NCBI GenBank assembly: GCA_003660635.1
Contig: QMUP01000007.1
Location: 1-14,336 of the forward strand
DNA length: 14,336 nt
Direction of reading: 5' to 3'
Source: Candidatus Wolframiiraptor sp.
Lineage (GTDB): Archaea; Thermoproteota; Nitrososphaeria_A; Caldarchaeales; Wolframiiraptoraceae
Positions 1 through 7,120 of the stretch are shown one piece after another. A program made the position numbers and the translations under genes. Numbering within the stretch: the first letter of the stretch is position 1; each line of letters opens with the position of its first letter. The notes beneath the pieces were generated by a model. It was not told the origin of the DNA. It saw only the letters and a program-made list of their open reading frames with translations, and did not search any database.

Positions 1-954
1 AGTATCAAGATGACGATTTTCAGGAACCTCCTACTTCCAATAAGATTACTCGAGCAAATTGCCTGCGAAGCGAATTATCTGGAGGGTTCAAGCTTAGTAA
101 TCTCCGATACACGGGCCTCCACAGTTTTAGCTGGAAAACTTTCTAGAAAACCTGTTTTAACCATCCTAAATCAATTTAATGTAAGGGTCGAGTATCCCCG
201 ATACCCGAAGTTAATCGAACTCGTCGAGGCGATGGCCCAGCTCGTCGGAGATATCTGGGGGCTGAGCGACAAAATACTAATCACGGACTACCCCCAACCA
301 TACACGATATCGAAACAAAACTTGGTTATTCCGAAAAATTTATCAAGTAAGGTCGAGTTCACCGGCCCCATAATCAGCAAATTCCCACAAGACCTCCCGC
401 CTAGGGAGGAGCTTCAGAGAAAATACGGTCTAGATCCTGATGGGGGACCCGTGATCCTCTATCACGCGACGGGGCCGAGTTATGAAAGGCGATTCCTAAC
501 GGAAATGATCTTACCTATTTTGGAGAGATTGGCGGGAGAATATCAGATCGTGGCCACCTTAGGTGGAGGTAATCCGGAAAGACCTTTTTCCGGGCTTAAA
601 ATCTATCCATGGGTCGATGAGCCGTTGGAGCTGATAAAGCTCTCAGACGTAGTGATCTGTAGATCGGGCCAGACAACTCTGGCGAAGTCCCTGGCCTTCG
701 GCAAACCTCTCATAATGATACCGATTCCCGCACACAGCGAGCAACTCGGTAACGCTTACTCAGTCGCCGAAAATGGAGCCGGTTTACTCCTTCCACAAGA
801 CGAGCTCTGCTATGAAACCCTAAGAAATGCCGTGGAGGAGGTGCTTAAAGGCGTTTTCAGGACGAATGCGGAGAAGTATTCCGATCTGGCCGTGAGTTTG
901 AATCCCCTTGAAAGGGTTCTTTCGGCTGCTGAAGAACTCGCTCTTAAGGATTAG
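1..954 (+). CDS. GT28/MurG-like glycosyltransferase, N-terminus cut off by window edge
   Basis: Probable nucleotide-sugar glycosyltransferase with a GT-B fold, related to MurG/UGT enzymes and to archaeal homologues that act on lipid or surface-glycan acceptors. The acceptor cannot be told. The reading frame is open from base 1, so the ATG at 10 is probably internal: the text around it (an LLLP-containing helix, then a VISDTRASTVLAGKL strand-helix) looks like the middle of the N-terminal Rossmann domain, and the first roughly 80-100 residues lie outside the window. Counting from the ATG at 10, residues 147-160 (VILYHATGPSYERR) open the C-terminal domain and residues 217-249 (CRSGQTTLAKSLAFG, then IPIPAHSEQLGNA) form the donor-nucleotide binding signature of the GT28 C-terminal domain. 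The gene ends 48 bp before the next plus-strand gene, which seems to have its own TATA box. Family assignment is firm; substrate is unknown. Confidence 0.82.
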   Translation, partial: SIKMTIFRNLLLPIRLLEQIACEANYLEGSSLVISDTRASTVLAGKLSRKPVLTILNQFNVRVEYPRYPKLIELVEAMAQLVGDIWGLSDKILITDYPQPYTISKQNLVIPKNLSSKVEFTGPIISKFPQDLPPREELQRKYGLDPDGGPVILYHATGPSYERRFLTEMILPILERLAGEYQIVATLGGGNPERPFSGLKIYPWVDEPLELIKLSDVVICRSGQTTLAKSLAFGKPLIMIPIPAHSEQLGNAYSVAENGAGLLLPQDELCYETLRNAVEEVLKGVFRTNAEKYSDLAVSLNPLERVLSAAEELALKD

Positions 955-961
955 AGGCCCA

Positions 962-966
962 TTTTT
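962..966 (+). terminator. T-tract, possible archaeal terminator of the glycosyltransferase gene
   Basis: A run of five T residues lies 8 bp after the TAG stop and just before the TATA-like box of the next gene. Short T-tracts without a hairpin are the usual intrinsic terminator in archaea. The run is short, so this is weak evidence. Confidence 0.3.
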
Positions 967-968
967 CT

Positions 969-983
969 CGAAAAGGTTTATCT
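969..983 (+). promoter_or_regulatory. TATA box with purine-rich BRE-like flank, upstream of the AAA-associated domain gene
   Basis: CGAAAAGG followed by TTTATC (977-982) resembles an archaeal BRE plus box A. A start site about 26 bp beyond the box centre falls near 1002-1008. That fits either a leaderless mRNA starting at the ATG at 1002 or a very short leader to the in-frame ATG at 1017. Confidence 0.5.
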
Positions 984-1001
984 CATAGAGTTCACCATGC
1001 T

Positions 1002-1505
1002 ATGACAGGCAAGCAGATGAGTAGTCGCCCTCGGATCTCTCCTTCCGTCACTCCTGGAATGGTGATCGGGCTTCTAGACGTCGTCTCCGGACATGGGGGT
1101 AAAACTGATTTAGCTAGAATAGCAATTGACCTTCAAAGCGATGTGGATGACCTCCTTCCTGTGATAGAGGTCGCGGAGACATTAGGATTCCTCTCGGTTG
1201 AAAATGGAGACGTAGTCTTAACAGAGCTCGGCGAGAAGTTGGTAAAAGCTATGCCCAGCGAGAAAAAGCTCTTACTCAGAAATGCCATCCTAAATGTTGA
1301 GCCATTTGCCACCGCATTCAAGCTCATAAAATCTAGAAAGGAATTTTCGGCGGAGGAATTATTCGAGGAGCTCAGCAAGGTCAAGGAGCTCGGAGAAGAA
1401 TACAGGGATCCGGAGCAAATTCACCACATGCTTCTAGAATGGCTACTCTATACAGAGACCGTGAGATATAACGGCGATGAGAAGAAGTTCCAAGTTAAGT
1501 CTTAA
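1002..1505 (+). CDS. stand-alone AAA-associated domain protein (AAA_assoc_C, PF09821-like)
   Basis: A 167-residue soluble protein that resembles the domain found C-terminal to the ATPase of bacterial nitrate/sulfonate/bicarbonate-type ABC transporters. Residues 14-80 (from [13 protein letters not shown] through [28 protein letters not shown]) have the family pattern and look like a winged-helix fold with a small beta wing; the rest is helical and ends in a short strand. The domain's job is not known; regulation of the ATPase or of transcription is plausible. Here it is not fused: it is its own gene, converging on the ATPase gene of exactly such a transporter, and the two stop codons share the palindrome TTAA at 1502-1505. 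ATG 1002 is used; ATG 1017 (residue 6) is a possible start. The link to the transporter is an inference from family and position. Confidence 0.8.
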   Translation: MTGKQMSSRPRISPSVTPGMVIGLLDVVSGHGGKTDLARIAIDLQSDVDDLLPVIEVAETLGFLSVENGDVVLTELGEKLVKAMPSEKKLLLRNAILNVEPFATAFKLIKSRKEFSAEELFEELSKVKELGEEYRDPEQIHHMLLEWLLYTETVRYNGDEKKFQVKS

Positions 1506-2293
1506 CTGAGAAGGGTGTAGACTTCGTCAACGTACTCATAAAACTCCTTACTCCTTCTAGATCTCGGCCTCTCCATCTCTATCTCAATTATTCCAGCAAT
1601 TTTAACAGGTCTTTTCGTTAAAACTATGATGCGGTCTGATAGTTCAACGAGCTCTTCTATGTCATGGCTCACCATAACAACCGAGCTGGGCGGTAGGCTC
1701 TGATTTCTCCAAAGCGTCTCGATCTCCCGTCTAAGCGAGATCGCGGTAAGCGGGTCCAGATTGCTAAATGGTTCATCCATTAACAGTAGGTCCGGCTGAG
1801 CGACGAGTGCCCTAGCCAAGGCGACTCTCTGCCTCATCCCACCGCTTAATTCAGCTGGATAAGCCGTCTCGAATCCCATGAGCCCGACCATGTCCAAGAA
1901 CACCTTTACCCGTTCCTCCTTCTCCTCCCTCGAGAGTTCTTTCTCATGGATGAGCGCGAGCATCACATTTTCCAAGACCGTGTACCAGGGAAATAATGCC
2001 GGGCTCTGGAACATCATCGAGATCCTGGGGGTCGGCTCCTTCAAGGGCTTGCCGCGGAACAATACTTCGCCGCTTTCGGGTTTCAGGAGTCCCGCCATGA
2101 TCCTGAGTAGCGTACTTTTTCCACATCCACTTGGGCCAGCTATTCCCAAGAATTCCGCGTATGAGACTGAGAGCGATAGCTTGTCGAATACCTGTAGTTT
2201 CTCCCCTCCCCTCATGACATAGCTGAAGCTAACCTCGCGGAGCTCAAGTAGGTGTTCCCTCATCTTTTCAGCGGAGTTCGCCGCGGTTTTCAT
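1502..2293 (-). CDS. ABC transporter ATPase, nitrate/sulfonate (TauB/SsuB/NrtD-like) family
   Basis: A 263-residue nucleotide-binding subunit that would power the membrane permease encoded just upstream on the same strand. All ABC motifs are intact: Walker [10 protein letters not shown] at residues 53-61, Q-loop Gln96, signature LSGGMRQR at 149-156, Walker B LLLMDEP at 169-175, D-loop SNLD at 177-180 and the H-loop His210. [16 protein letters not shown] at 95-110 is typical of the TauB/SsuB/NrtCD group. The protein ends soon after the ATPase domain, without the AAA-associated extension that relatives often carry; a matching separate gene lies on the opposite strand. Its ATG overlaps the permease stop (ATGA at 2290-2293), which indicates translational coupling. 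No substrate-binding protein gene is in the window, so the substrate remains an unspecified anion. Confidence 0.9.
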   Translation of the reverse strand: MKTAANSAEKMREHLLELREVSFSYVMRGGEKLQVFDKLSLSVSYAEFLGIAGPSGCGKSTLLRIMAGLLKPESGEVLFRGKPLKEPTPRISMMFQSPALFPWYTVLENVMLALIHEKELSREEKEERVKVFLDMVGLMGFETAYPAELSGGMRQRVALARALVAQPDLLLMDEPFSNLDPLTAISLRREIETLWRNQSLPPSSVVMVSHDIEELVELSDRIIVLTKRPVKIAGIIEIEMERPRSRRSKEFYEYVDEVYTLLS

Positions 2294-3873
2294 GTCACTA
2301 CACCGACGATTTCTGTAGCTTTTTGATAAAGCCTCCTCCAGAAGAGTTTGTTGAGGACGGCGATGAAGCCCACCATCCAGATCGTCGCCGCCACGAGTAA
2401 TCCGAGGTCGCCGCTCGTCACCGCCTCACTTAATGCCTTACCTATTCCGGGGTTCTCAACCTGCCAAATGAAGTGATCCAATACTATTCTCTCCGCGACT
2501 ACGAGCGTGTTCCATCCACCGCCCATAGCGACCAGACAACCCATTACCAGTGAGGGAAGTATCCTGGGAAGATAGAGGTGTCTGAATTTCTTGAATCCAC
2601 GTATCCTAAAAAGCTTACATACTTCTTCCTCCTCCCTCGGGATACTCCTCATCGCGCTACTAATGAAGAAAAACAGGTACCACTGCGTGCCCAAGAGGAT
2701 TAATGTTATCGCTCCGGTTTCCAGCGGTAATTTGGCGTCTAAAACGAGCTTCACGATTAATGGTATCAAGAGTGTGGCGGGAAGAGATGCCAGAACTTGG
2801 AAGGTGGGAACCAGGATTTTCTCCAATCTTCTTCTCTCATAAATGAGTATAGAGACTGGAATCACCCAAGCAAGTCCGATTATTATCGCAGAGACCACGC
2901 GTAACAACGAGAACCCTATCATCAGGAGCGGGTCTATCAGCCCAAGTCTTCCGAAACCGGAGATAACGACTTCCAGATAATCACTCACATCTATAGAGTT
3001 AAGATAGTAGGCCGATGAGGAGATAAGGGCGGCTATCGCCAAAGCTGAGACTATGACCTTATTCCTCTTAATTATCGAGGCGAGATATGAGAGAAATCGT
3101 GAGACAGGCTCGCCGCCGGGAAGGCCTTTATCCGCGAAGATTCGACCAAATAGTTCACCTATAGGCTTCGTGGCCCTTTCAATCCAGACCCTCGGGACTT
3201 CCGCGGCATATGCCTCGAATTTATATCGCTCGCTGAGCCGCATTAATGGAATGAATAAGGCTAGGTTCATGAATATGACGGCCGCTACAACGGCGATTAA
3301 GCTGATCCAGAATTGGGGGATCTTCCCCGACAACATGAACTCCGTTGAAATAGTTCCTATTCCAAACAATTTCCACTTGGATTCTCCGATAGTTATTATC
3401 TCACATGCGACCAAGAAGTAGAGTCCATTAGCCCAAGAAGCCGGGATGTTTGCCGCGATCTTAGGAAATGCGGCTGGGATATAGAGATCACGTAGCCTCC
3501 GCAGCGGTCCGAGTCCAAGGCTCCTCGCTGCTTCAAGGATCTCGTGTGGAAGCAATTTTATCGCCTCGTAGACCCCAAAGGCAATGTTCCAGACCTGGCT
3601 TGTGAAGATCAGGAATATGGCCGCGATTTCCGGGCCGATTATCGGGTGGACGCTTATGAAGATGTAGAGGGCGAGCGGGAAGAAGCTCAAGATTGGAATT
3701 GACTGGAGAATGTCTAAAATCGGGATTATGATCTTCTCAGCGAGTCTATTTACTCCCGCGAGTATTCCCACGCAGAGGGAAAAGAGTATCGAGAGTAGGA
3801 GCGACATCGACATCCTAGCCCAAGAATAGCCCAACGCCGCTAAGATTTCTAAGAGTTCAAGGGCGGTAATCAA
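2290..3873 (-). CDS. duplicated ABC transporter permease, anion (NitT/TauT-like) type, COG4986-like
   Basis: A 527-residue membrane protein made of two BPD_transp_1 permease units in one chain, so one polypeptide can supply both transmembrane halves. Unit 1 spans about residues 15-212 and unit 2 about 270-512, joined by a polar linker (about 213-268). Unit 1 has a good EAA loop at 114-134 ([20 protein letters not shown]). The matching loop of unit 2 at 415-436 keeps the glycine and the LYLP end but has EEEVC in place of EAA, so the two ATPase contact sites probably differ. The start is TTG at 3873: no ATG is well placed, and a TATA box lies 25-26 bp upstream, as expected for a leaderless mRNA. 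It forms an operon with the ATPase (4-bp overlap). The domain arrangement is seen in the sequence; anion specificity is family knowledge, with no direct evidence here. Confidence 0.88.
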   Translation of the reverse strand: MITALELLEILAALGYSWARMSMSLLLSILFSLCVGILAGVNRLAEKIIIPILDILQSIPILSFFPLALYIFISVHPIIGPEIAAIFLIFTSQVWNIAFGVYEAIKLLPHEILEAARSLGLGPLRRLRDLYIPAAFPKIAANIPASWANGLYFLVACEIITIGESKWKLFGIGTISTEFMLSGKIPQFWISLIAVVAAVIFMNLALFIPLMRLSERYKFEAYAAEVPRVWIERATKPIGELFGRIFADKGLPGGEPVSRFLSYLASIIKRNKVIVSALAIAALISSSAYYLNSIDVSDYLEVVISGFGRLGLIDPLLMIGFSLLRVVSAIIIGLAWVIPVSILIYERRRLEKILVPTFQVLASLPATLLIPLIVKLVLDAKLPLETGAITLILLGTQWYLFFFISSAMRSIPREEEEVCKLFRIRGFKKFRHLYLPRILPSLVMGCLVAMGGGWNTLVVAERIVLDHFIWQVENPGIGKALSEAVTSGDLGLLVAATIWMVGFIAVLNKLFWRRLYQKATEIVGVVT

Positions 3874-3893
3874 CCCAAAATATCAGGTCTTAA

Positions 3894-3903
3894 CGATATA
3901 AGG
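3894..3903 (-). promoter_or_regulatory. TATA box for the permease-ATPase operon
   Basis: On the minus strand the sequence reads CCTTATATCG, an archaeal box A. Its centre is about 25-26 bp upstream of the TTG at 3873, so transcription would start at or next to that codon. This supports both the TTG start and leaderless translation. Confidence 0.6.
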
Positions 3904-3918
3904 AGTTTACCGCGGAGA

Positions 3919-4329
3919 TCAGAGATATTGGTTAATGATTTGTTCGAGGGCTGGCTTTGGATAAACGCCTATCACCATATCTACTGGCTTACCATTTTTG
4001 AAGAGGATTAGCGTCGGTATACTCATTATCCCGAATTTCATGGCCAGCCTTCTATTTCTATCCACATCAACCTTGACGAACACCACCTTCCCCGCATATT
4101 CCCTGGCCAGCTCCTCGATTATTGGCGCTATCATCCTACAAGGGCCACACCAAGCCGCCCAAAAATCGGCAAAAACTAGCTCGTGTTTCCTGATTATTTC
4201 CTCGAATTGTTCTTCGTCAACTGGGATGGGTTTATCAATCACCACACCCCTGGCTTTCTCCTCAGCCTTTCTGAGCATCTCCCTGAGCTTTCTCTCCTTA
4301 ATCCTCTCGAGTTCCCGGTCCTCGGACAT
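3919..4329 (-). CDS. thioredoxin with charged N-terminal extension
   Basis: Cytoplasmic dithiol-disulfide oxidoreductase of the thioredoxin fold, 136 residues. The active site WCGPC is at residues 60-64 (Cys61, Cys64), followed by the usual helix, and the cis-proline is in SIPT (Pro105). The core is about residues 34-136, close to the normal length of some 105. Residues 1-30 (MSEDRELERIKERKLREML and on) form a highly charged, probably helical extension with no transmembrane or signal character. Its start resembles the N-terminus of archaeal PDCD5-like proteins, possibly only because both are charged helices. The ATG start is supported by a TATA box about 29 bp upstream. It lies divergent from pheT. 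A reductase partner is not visible, though class II ribonucleotide reductase elsewhere in the window needs a dithiol donor of this kind. Confidence 0.93.
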   Translation of the reverse strand: MSEDRELERIKERKLREMLRKAEEKARGVVIDKPIPVDEEQFEEIIRKHELVFADFWAAWCGPCRMIAPIIEELAREYAGKVVFVKVDVDRNRRLAMKFGIMSIPTLILFKNGKPVDMVIGVYPKPALEQIINQYL

Positions 4330-4353
4330 CCCTGCTCAGAGTTGAGTCAAGCA

Positions 4354-4363
4354 TTTAATAAAC
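4354..4363 (-). promoter_or_regulatory. TATA box of the thioredoxin gene
   Basis: On the minus strand the sequence reads GTTTATTAAA. The centre is about 29 bp upstream of the ATG at 4329, giving a leader of zero to a few bases. No Shine-Dalgarno-like sequence precedes the ATG, in keeping with leaderless translation. Confidence 0.6.
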
Positions 4364-4408
4364 TTCAGAATAAACCATTTAGATCAGTTTGATGGCGGGA
4401 TCTTAGGC

Positions 4409-6082
4409 ATGCCGGCTCTGACGATAAGGAAACAGCGCTTCTGGAAACTTTTGGGAAAGGAGCTTAAAGACGAGGAGTTACTGAACTTACTTCACGATTT
4501 AGGTCTTGACGTGGAGGAATTCACCGAGGACTATTTCCGAGTTGAATACAATCCGAATAGGCCGGATTACTCCAGCCCCGTTGGGATAGCCAGAGCGGCT
4601 AAAGGCCTTCTGGGGATCGAGATGGGGCTGCCGAGGTATAGACTTTATCCGCCTAAGACGTTTATCGAAGTCGACCCAAGGCTGAAGGATGTAAGGCCAT
4701 ATGTGGTATGCGCTATTGTGAGGGGGCTAAAGCTTGGGATCGAGGAATTAGAAGAATTAATAGCTATGCAGGAGGACTTACACTGGATTCTAGGCAGGGA
4801 TAGGAGGAAGGTCGCGATAGGGCTACATGATCTAAACGCGGTGAAGCCTCCATTTCGCTACGTAGCCGCGAGAGGAGATGAATATGAGTTTGTTCCACTG
4901 GGCGATTATATCCCAATGACGCTTGATGAAATCCTAGAAAAACATGAGAAAGGCGTAAAATATGCTCATATCCTGAAAGGTAAGCCTTACTATCCATTGA
5001 TAGTGGATTCCAAGAATCAGGTTCTCTCCTTCCCGCCGATAATCAACGCCAGATTAACCGAGCTCAGCGAGAGCACGCGTGACATGTTCATCGATATAAC
5101 GGGAACGGATCTAGACGCCCTCATGAAGACGTTAAACATACTCACAACGACCCTCGCTGACATGGGCGGAAAAATAGAATGCGTCCGAGTGAAATATCGG
5201 AGGAAGACCCTTAAGACCCCCAACTATGAGGTGAAGCGCTGGAGGCTTAGGGTGAAATATGTCAATGAAGTACTCGGCCTCGAACTCTCAGCAGGGGCCA
5301 TTGCCAAGGCGCTGCGGAAAATGAGATATGGCGTTAAAATCGAGGGGAACAAACTTCTAGTGACTCCTCCACCTTACCGCGTTGACGTAATGCATGAGAT
5401 AGACTTAGTTGAGGATGTGGCGATGGGTGTGGGATATGCCTCGCTTAAACCAAAGCAGCCGGAAACCCTGACCTATGGAAGGCTTCATCCGGATACGATT
5501 CTAGAGGACTCCGTTAGGGAGATAATGATAGGCTTAGGGTTCACGGAGATCATGAACTTCACGCTCACGAATATAGAAGACGAATACCAGAAAATGCACG
5601 TCAACCCGCATCCACATATCAAGCTCAAGAACCCCGTATCCGCAGAATACTCTATCCTCAGGACTTGGATGCTCCCAAGCGCTATGAAGACGCTGTCGAT
5701 GAATGTTAAGAGCCTGTATCCTCAAAAGGTCTTCGAGATCGGAGACGTCATCCACCCAGATGAAGGTAAGCCTGAAAAAGCCGTGAGGAGAATTAAGATG
5801 GCGGCTATATCCTGCCACTCAAATTCCTCATACTCCGAGATGAAATCCATCGTAGAAGAACTGCTAAAAAACCTGATGATAACCGGATGGGCTCTAAAAC
5901 CCCATGATGCTATGCCATTCATAGAAGGTAGGGCTGCGGAGATAATCTGGAAGGATAAAATAATAGGATTCTTCGGAGAAATCCACCCAGCCGTTCTCAC
6001 CGAATGGGGCATAACCATGCCCGCTGCAGCCTTAGAACTCGATTTAACCGAGATAAAGGAACTCTCCGCGAGAAAACCGTAA
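4409..6082 (+). CDS. pheT: phenylalanyl-tRNA synthetase beta subunit (archaeal type)
   Basis: Beta subunit of the alpha2beta2 PheRS that charges tRNA-Phe, 557 residues, the short archaeal/eukaryotic form without the bacterial tRNA-binding and anticodon-binding ends. Residues 45-70 (VEYNPNRPDYSSPVGIARAA then KGLLG) are a hallmark near the N-terminus. The B3/B4 editing region follows at about 95-250, including the AIGLHDL and FPPIIN segments; B5 lies at about 272-343, ending in TPPPYRVDVMHEIDLVEDVA. The catalytic-like core fills about 355-550, with LKNPVSAEYSILRTWMLPS (406-424) and a C-terminal IGFFGEIHP (519-527). The alpha subunit pheS is not in the window. A weak TATA-like TTTAGATC at about 4377-4384 would allow leaderless expression from the ATG. 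Confidence 0.95.
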   Translation: MPALTIRKQRFWKLLGKELKDEELLNLLHDLGLDVEEFTEDYFRVEYNPNRPDYSSPVGIARAAKGLLGIEMGLPRYRLYPPKTFIEVDPRLKDVRPYVVCAIVRGLKLGIEELEELIAMQEDLHWILGRDRRKVAIGLHDLNAVKPPFRYVAARGDEYEFVPLGDYIPMTLDEILEKHEKGVKYAHILKGKPYYPLIVDSKNQVLSFPPIINARLTELSESTRDMFIDITGTDLDALMKTLNILTTTLADMGGKIECVRVKYRRKTLKTPNYEVKRWRLRVKYVNEVLGLELSAGAIAKALRKMRYGVKIEGNKLLVTPPPYRVDVMHEIDLVEDVAMGVGYASLKPKQPETLTYGRLHPDTILEDSVREIMIGLGFTEIMNFTLTNIEDEYQKMHVNPHPHIKLKNPVSAEYSILRTWMLPSAMKTLSMNVKSLYPQKVFEIGDVIHPDEGKPEKAVRRIKMAAISCHSNSSYSEMKSIVEELLKNLMITGWALKPHDAMPFIEGRAAEIIWKDKIIGFFGEIHPAVLTEWGITMPAAALELDLTEIKELSARKP

Positions 6083-6087
6083 ATACT
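6079..6087 (+). promoter_or_regulatory. TATA-like box upstream of the H/ACA-like RNA
   Basis: GTAAATACT overlaps the end of pheT. Its centre is about 24-26 bp upstream of the first paired base of the RNA fold at 6107, the expected spacing for an archaeal promoter. The match is modest; the RNA might instead be processed from the pheT transcript. Confidence 0.35.
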
Positions 6088-6106
6088 CGGAAGACAAAAC
6101 CATTAA

Positions 6107-6189
6107 TGCCCCACCACTTCGTTTGGCTCTTCGGAGAGAGGCGCTAAGCCTCCACGATGATGAAGAGTTGTCGGTGGTGGGGTACATCT
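6107..6189 (+). ncRNA. candidate H/ACA box guide sRNA with kink-turn
   Basis: A single long hairpin with the layout of an archaeal H/ACA pseudouridylation guide. The basal stem pairs CCCCACCAC (6109-6117) with GTGGTGGGG (6174-6182), plus G-U and U-A pairs below it. The internal loop (candidate pocket) is 6118-6126 on the left and 6168-6173 on the right. The upper stem pairs CTCTTC (6127-6132) with GAAGAG (6162-6167). A kink-turn follows: apical stem GAGGC/GCCTC (6138-6142/6148-6152, loop GCTAA), a 3-base bulge CAC (6153-6155), then tandem sheared G-A pairs between GA 6156-6157 and GA 6136-6137, with A6135-U6158 beneath. An ACA box is at 6184-6186, 16 bases after the top of the pocket, within the known 14-16 base rule. 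By the guide rule the target would read CGACAA-UN-CCAAACGAA or a part of it; I could not place this in rRNA. The opposite strand lacks the ACA at the right place. Confidence 0.72.
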
Positions 6190-6212
6190 CGTCAAAATCT
6201 CAGGAATTTTCT

Positions 6213-7022
6213 TCATTCCATTAATAAGAGGAGCGCCATAATCATCAACACAGACGAAAAACATCCTCTGAGGATCTTCGATTCCGCTTTGTATGCAACG
6301 CGGGCTCCAAGTCGGGTTCCTAAGAGTAAACCCGGCACAATTCCTAAAACCTTTATCCAGAGGACATGTCCGAGTATGGTATGTCCGATCGTGCCGGAAA
6401 ATGCCGTTAGGGTGATCATGAAAGTCGACGTCGCTATCGCTATATGGATCGGCACGCCTAAATTATAAAGCACGGGTACCTTGATCACACCCCCGCCTAT
6501 TCCGAAGAAGCCCGAAGCAAGTCCCGCGAGGATCCCCATCAACAACAGCTTTAAGATATCGACTTGGTACTCAAATTCTATCCCGCTGGAGTCGCGGAGG
6601 CTTCGTTTCCACGGGAAGACCTTCTTGCCCTCTCTCTTCGATCTCGAATAGTCTTCTCTTATGATCATGGAAAGCGCCAGAATTATCAGAAAGATCGCGA
6701 AGAGGTTCTTCAATTCTTTAGATGTTACATAGGCGGTTAAGAGGGAGCCCGCTAGTCCCCCAGGCATAGTAGATATTTCTGTTAACAATCCTAATCTCCA
6801 GTCTAGTCTTCTCTGTCTGAAGTAAGCTGATGCGGAGAAAGCTCCCGTGAACATTATTGTTGCTAAGCTCGTGCCGACCGCGTGATGGGGGTCGAGTCCG
6901 AATAGGAGCGTCAATAATGGAACGAGAATGAATCCCCCACCTACTCCTAAGAAAGCTCCGGTAAATCCGACGAGGGAGCCTAATAAAGCCAATGATACCA
7001 GATCGAGGATAATCCTCAACAA
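6213..7022 (-). CDS. TauE/SafE (TSUP, DUF81) family membrane permease
   Basis: A 269-residue integral membrane protein of the TSUP family, whose members export sulfite or carry sulfonates and other organic anions. It shows the internal duplication of the family: GAFLGVGGGFILVPLLTLL at residues 22-40 and GFFGIGGGVIKVPVLYNLG at 171-189, each a glycine-rich half-repeat followed by a helix. About seven to eight hydrophobic segments can be seen, with a charged loop at about 121-152. An in-frame stop lies four codons upstream, so the start must be TTG 7022 or the adjacent TTG 7019. A TATA-like box is about 57 bp upstream, giving a leader of about 30 bases with only a weak purine-rich stretch before the TTG. 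It lies 98 bp downstream of tyrS on the same strand, so read-through is possible. The substrate is unknown. Confidence 0.88.
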   Translation of the reverse strand: MLRIILDLVSLALLGSLVGFTGAFLGVGGGFILVPLLTLLFGLDPHHAVGTSLATIMFTGAFSASAYFRQRRLDWRLGLLTEISTMPGGLAGSLLTAYVTSKELKNLFAIFLIILALSMIIREDYSRSKREGKKVFPWKRSLRDSSGIEFEYQVDILKLLLMGILAGLASGFFGIGGGVIKVPVLYNLGVPIHIAIATSTFMITLTAFSGTIGHTILGHVLWIKVLGIVPGLLLGTRLGARVAYKAESKILRGCFSSVLMIMALLLLME

Positions 7023-7073
7023 GTCTCTCGCCTAGGCTGTCTGCCCGCCAACTCTCTGGGAGATTATTCGTGA

Positions 7074-7084
7074 ATTATATTAAT
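7074..7084 (-). promoter_or_regulatory. TATA-like box between tyrS and the TSUP permease gene
   Basis: The AT-only run ATTAATATAAT on the minus strand would set a start near 7053, giving the TSUP gene its own promoter and a leader of about 30 bases. Confidence 0.4.
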
Positions 7085-7120
7085 GCTTCAGGAGAGTTCG
7101 GGATTATGGTCAAATGCTTT

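Noticed and set aside
6157..6468. 103-codon plus-strand open frame antisense to the TSUP gene
   Set aside because: It is a shadow of the clear TSUP gene and begins inside the RNA fold.
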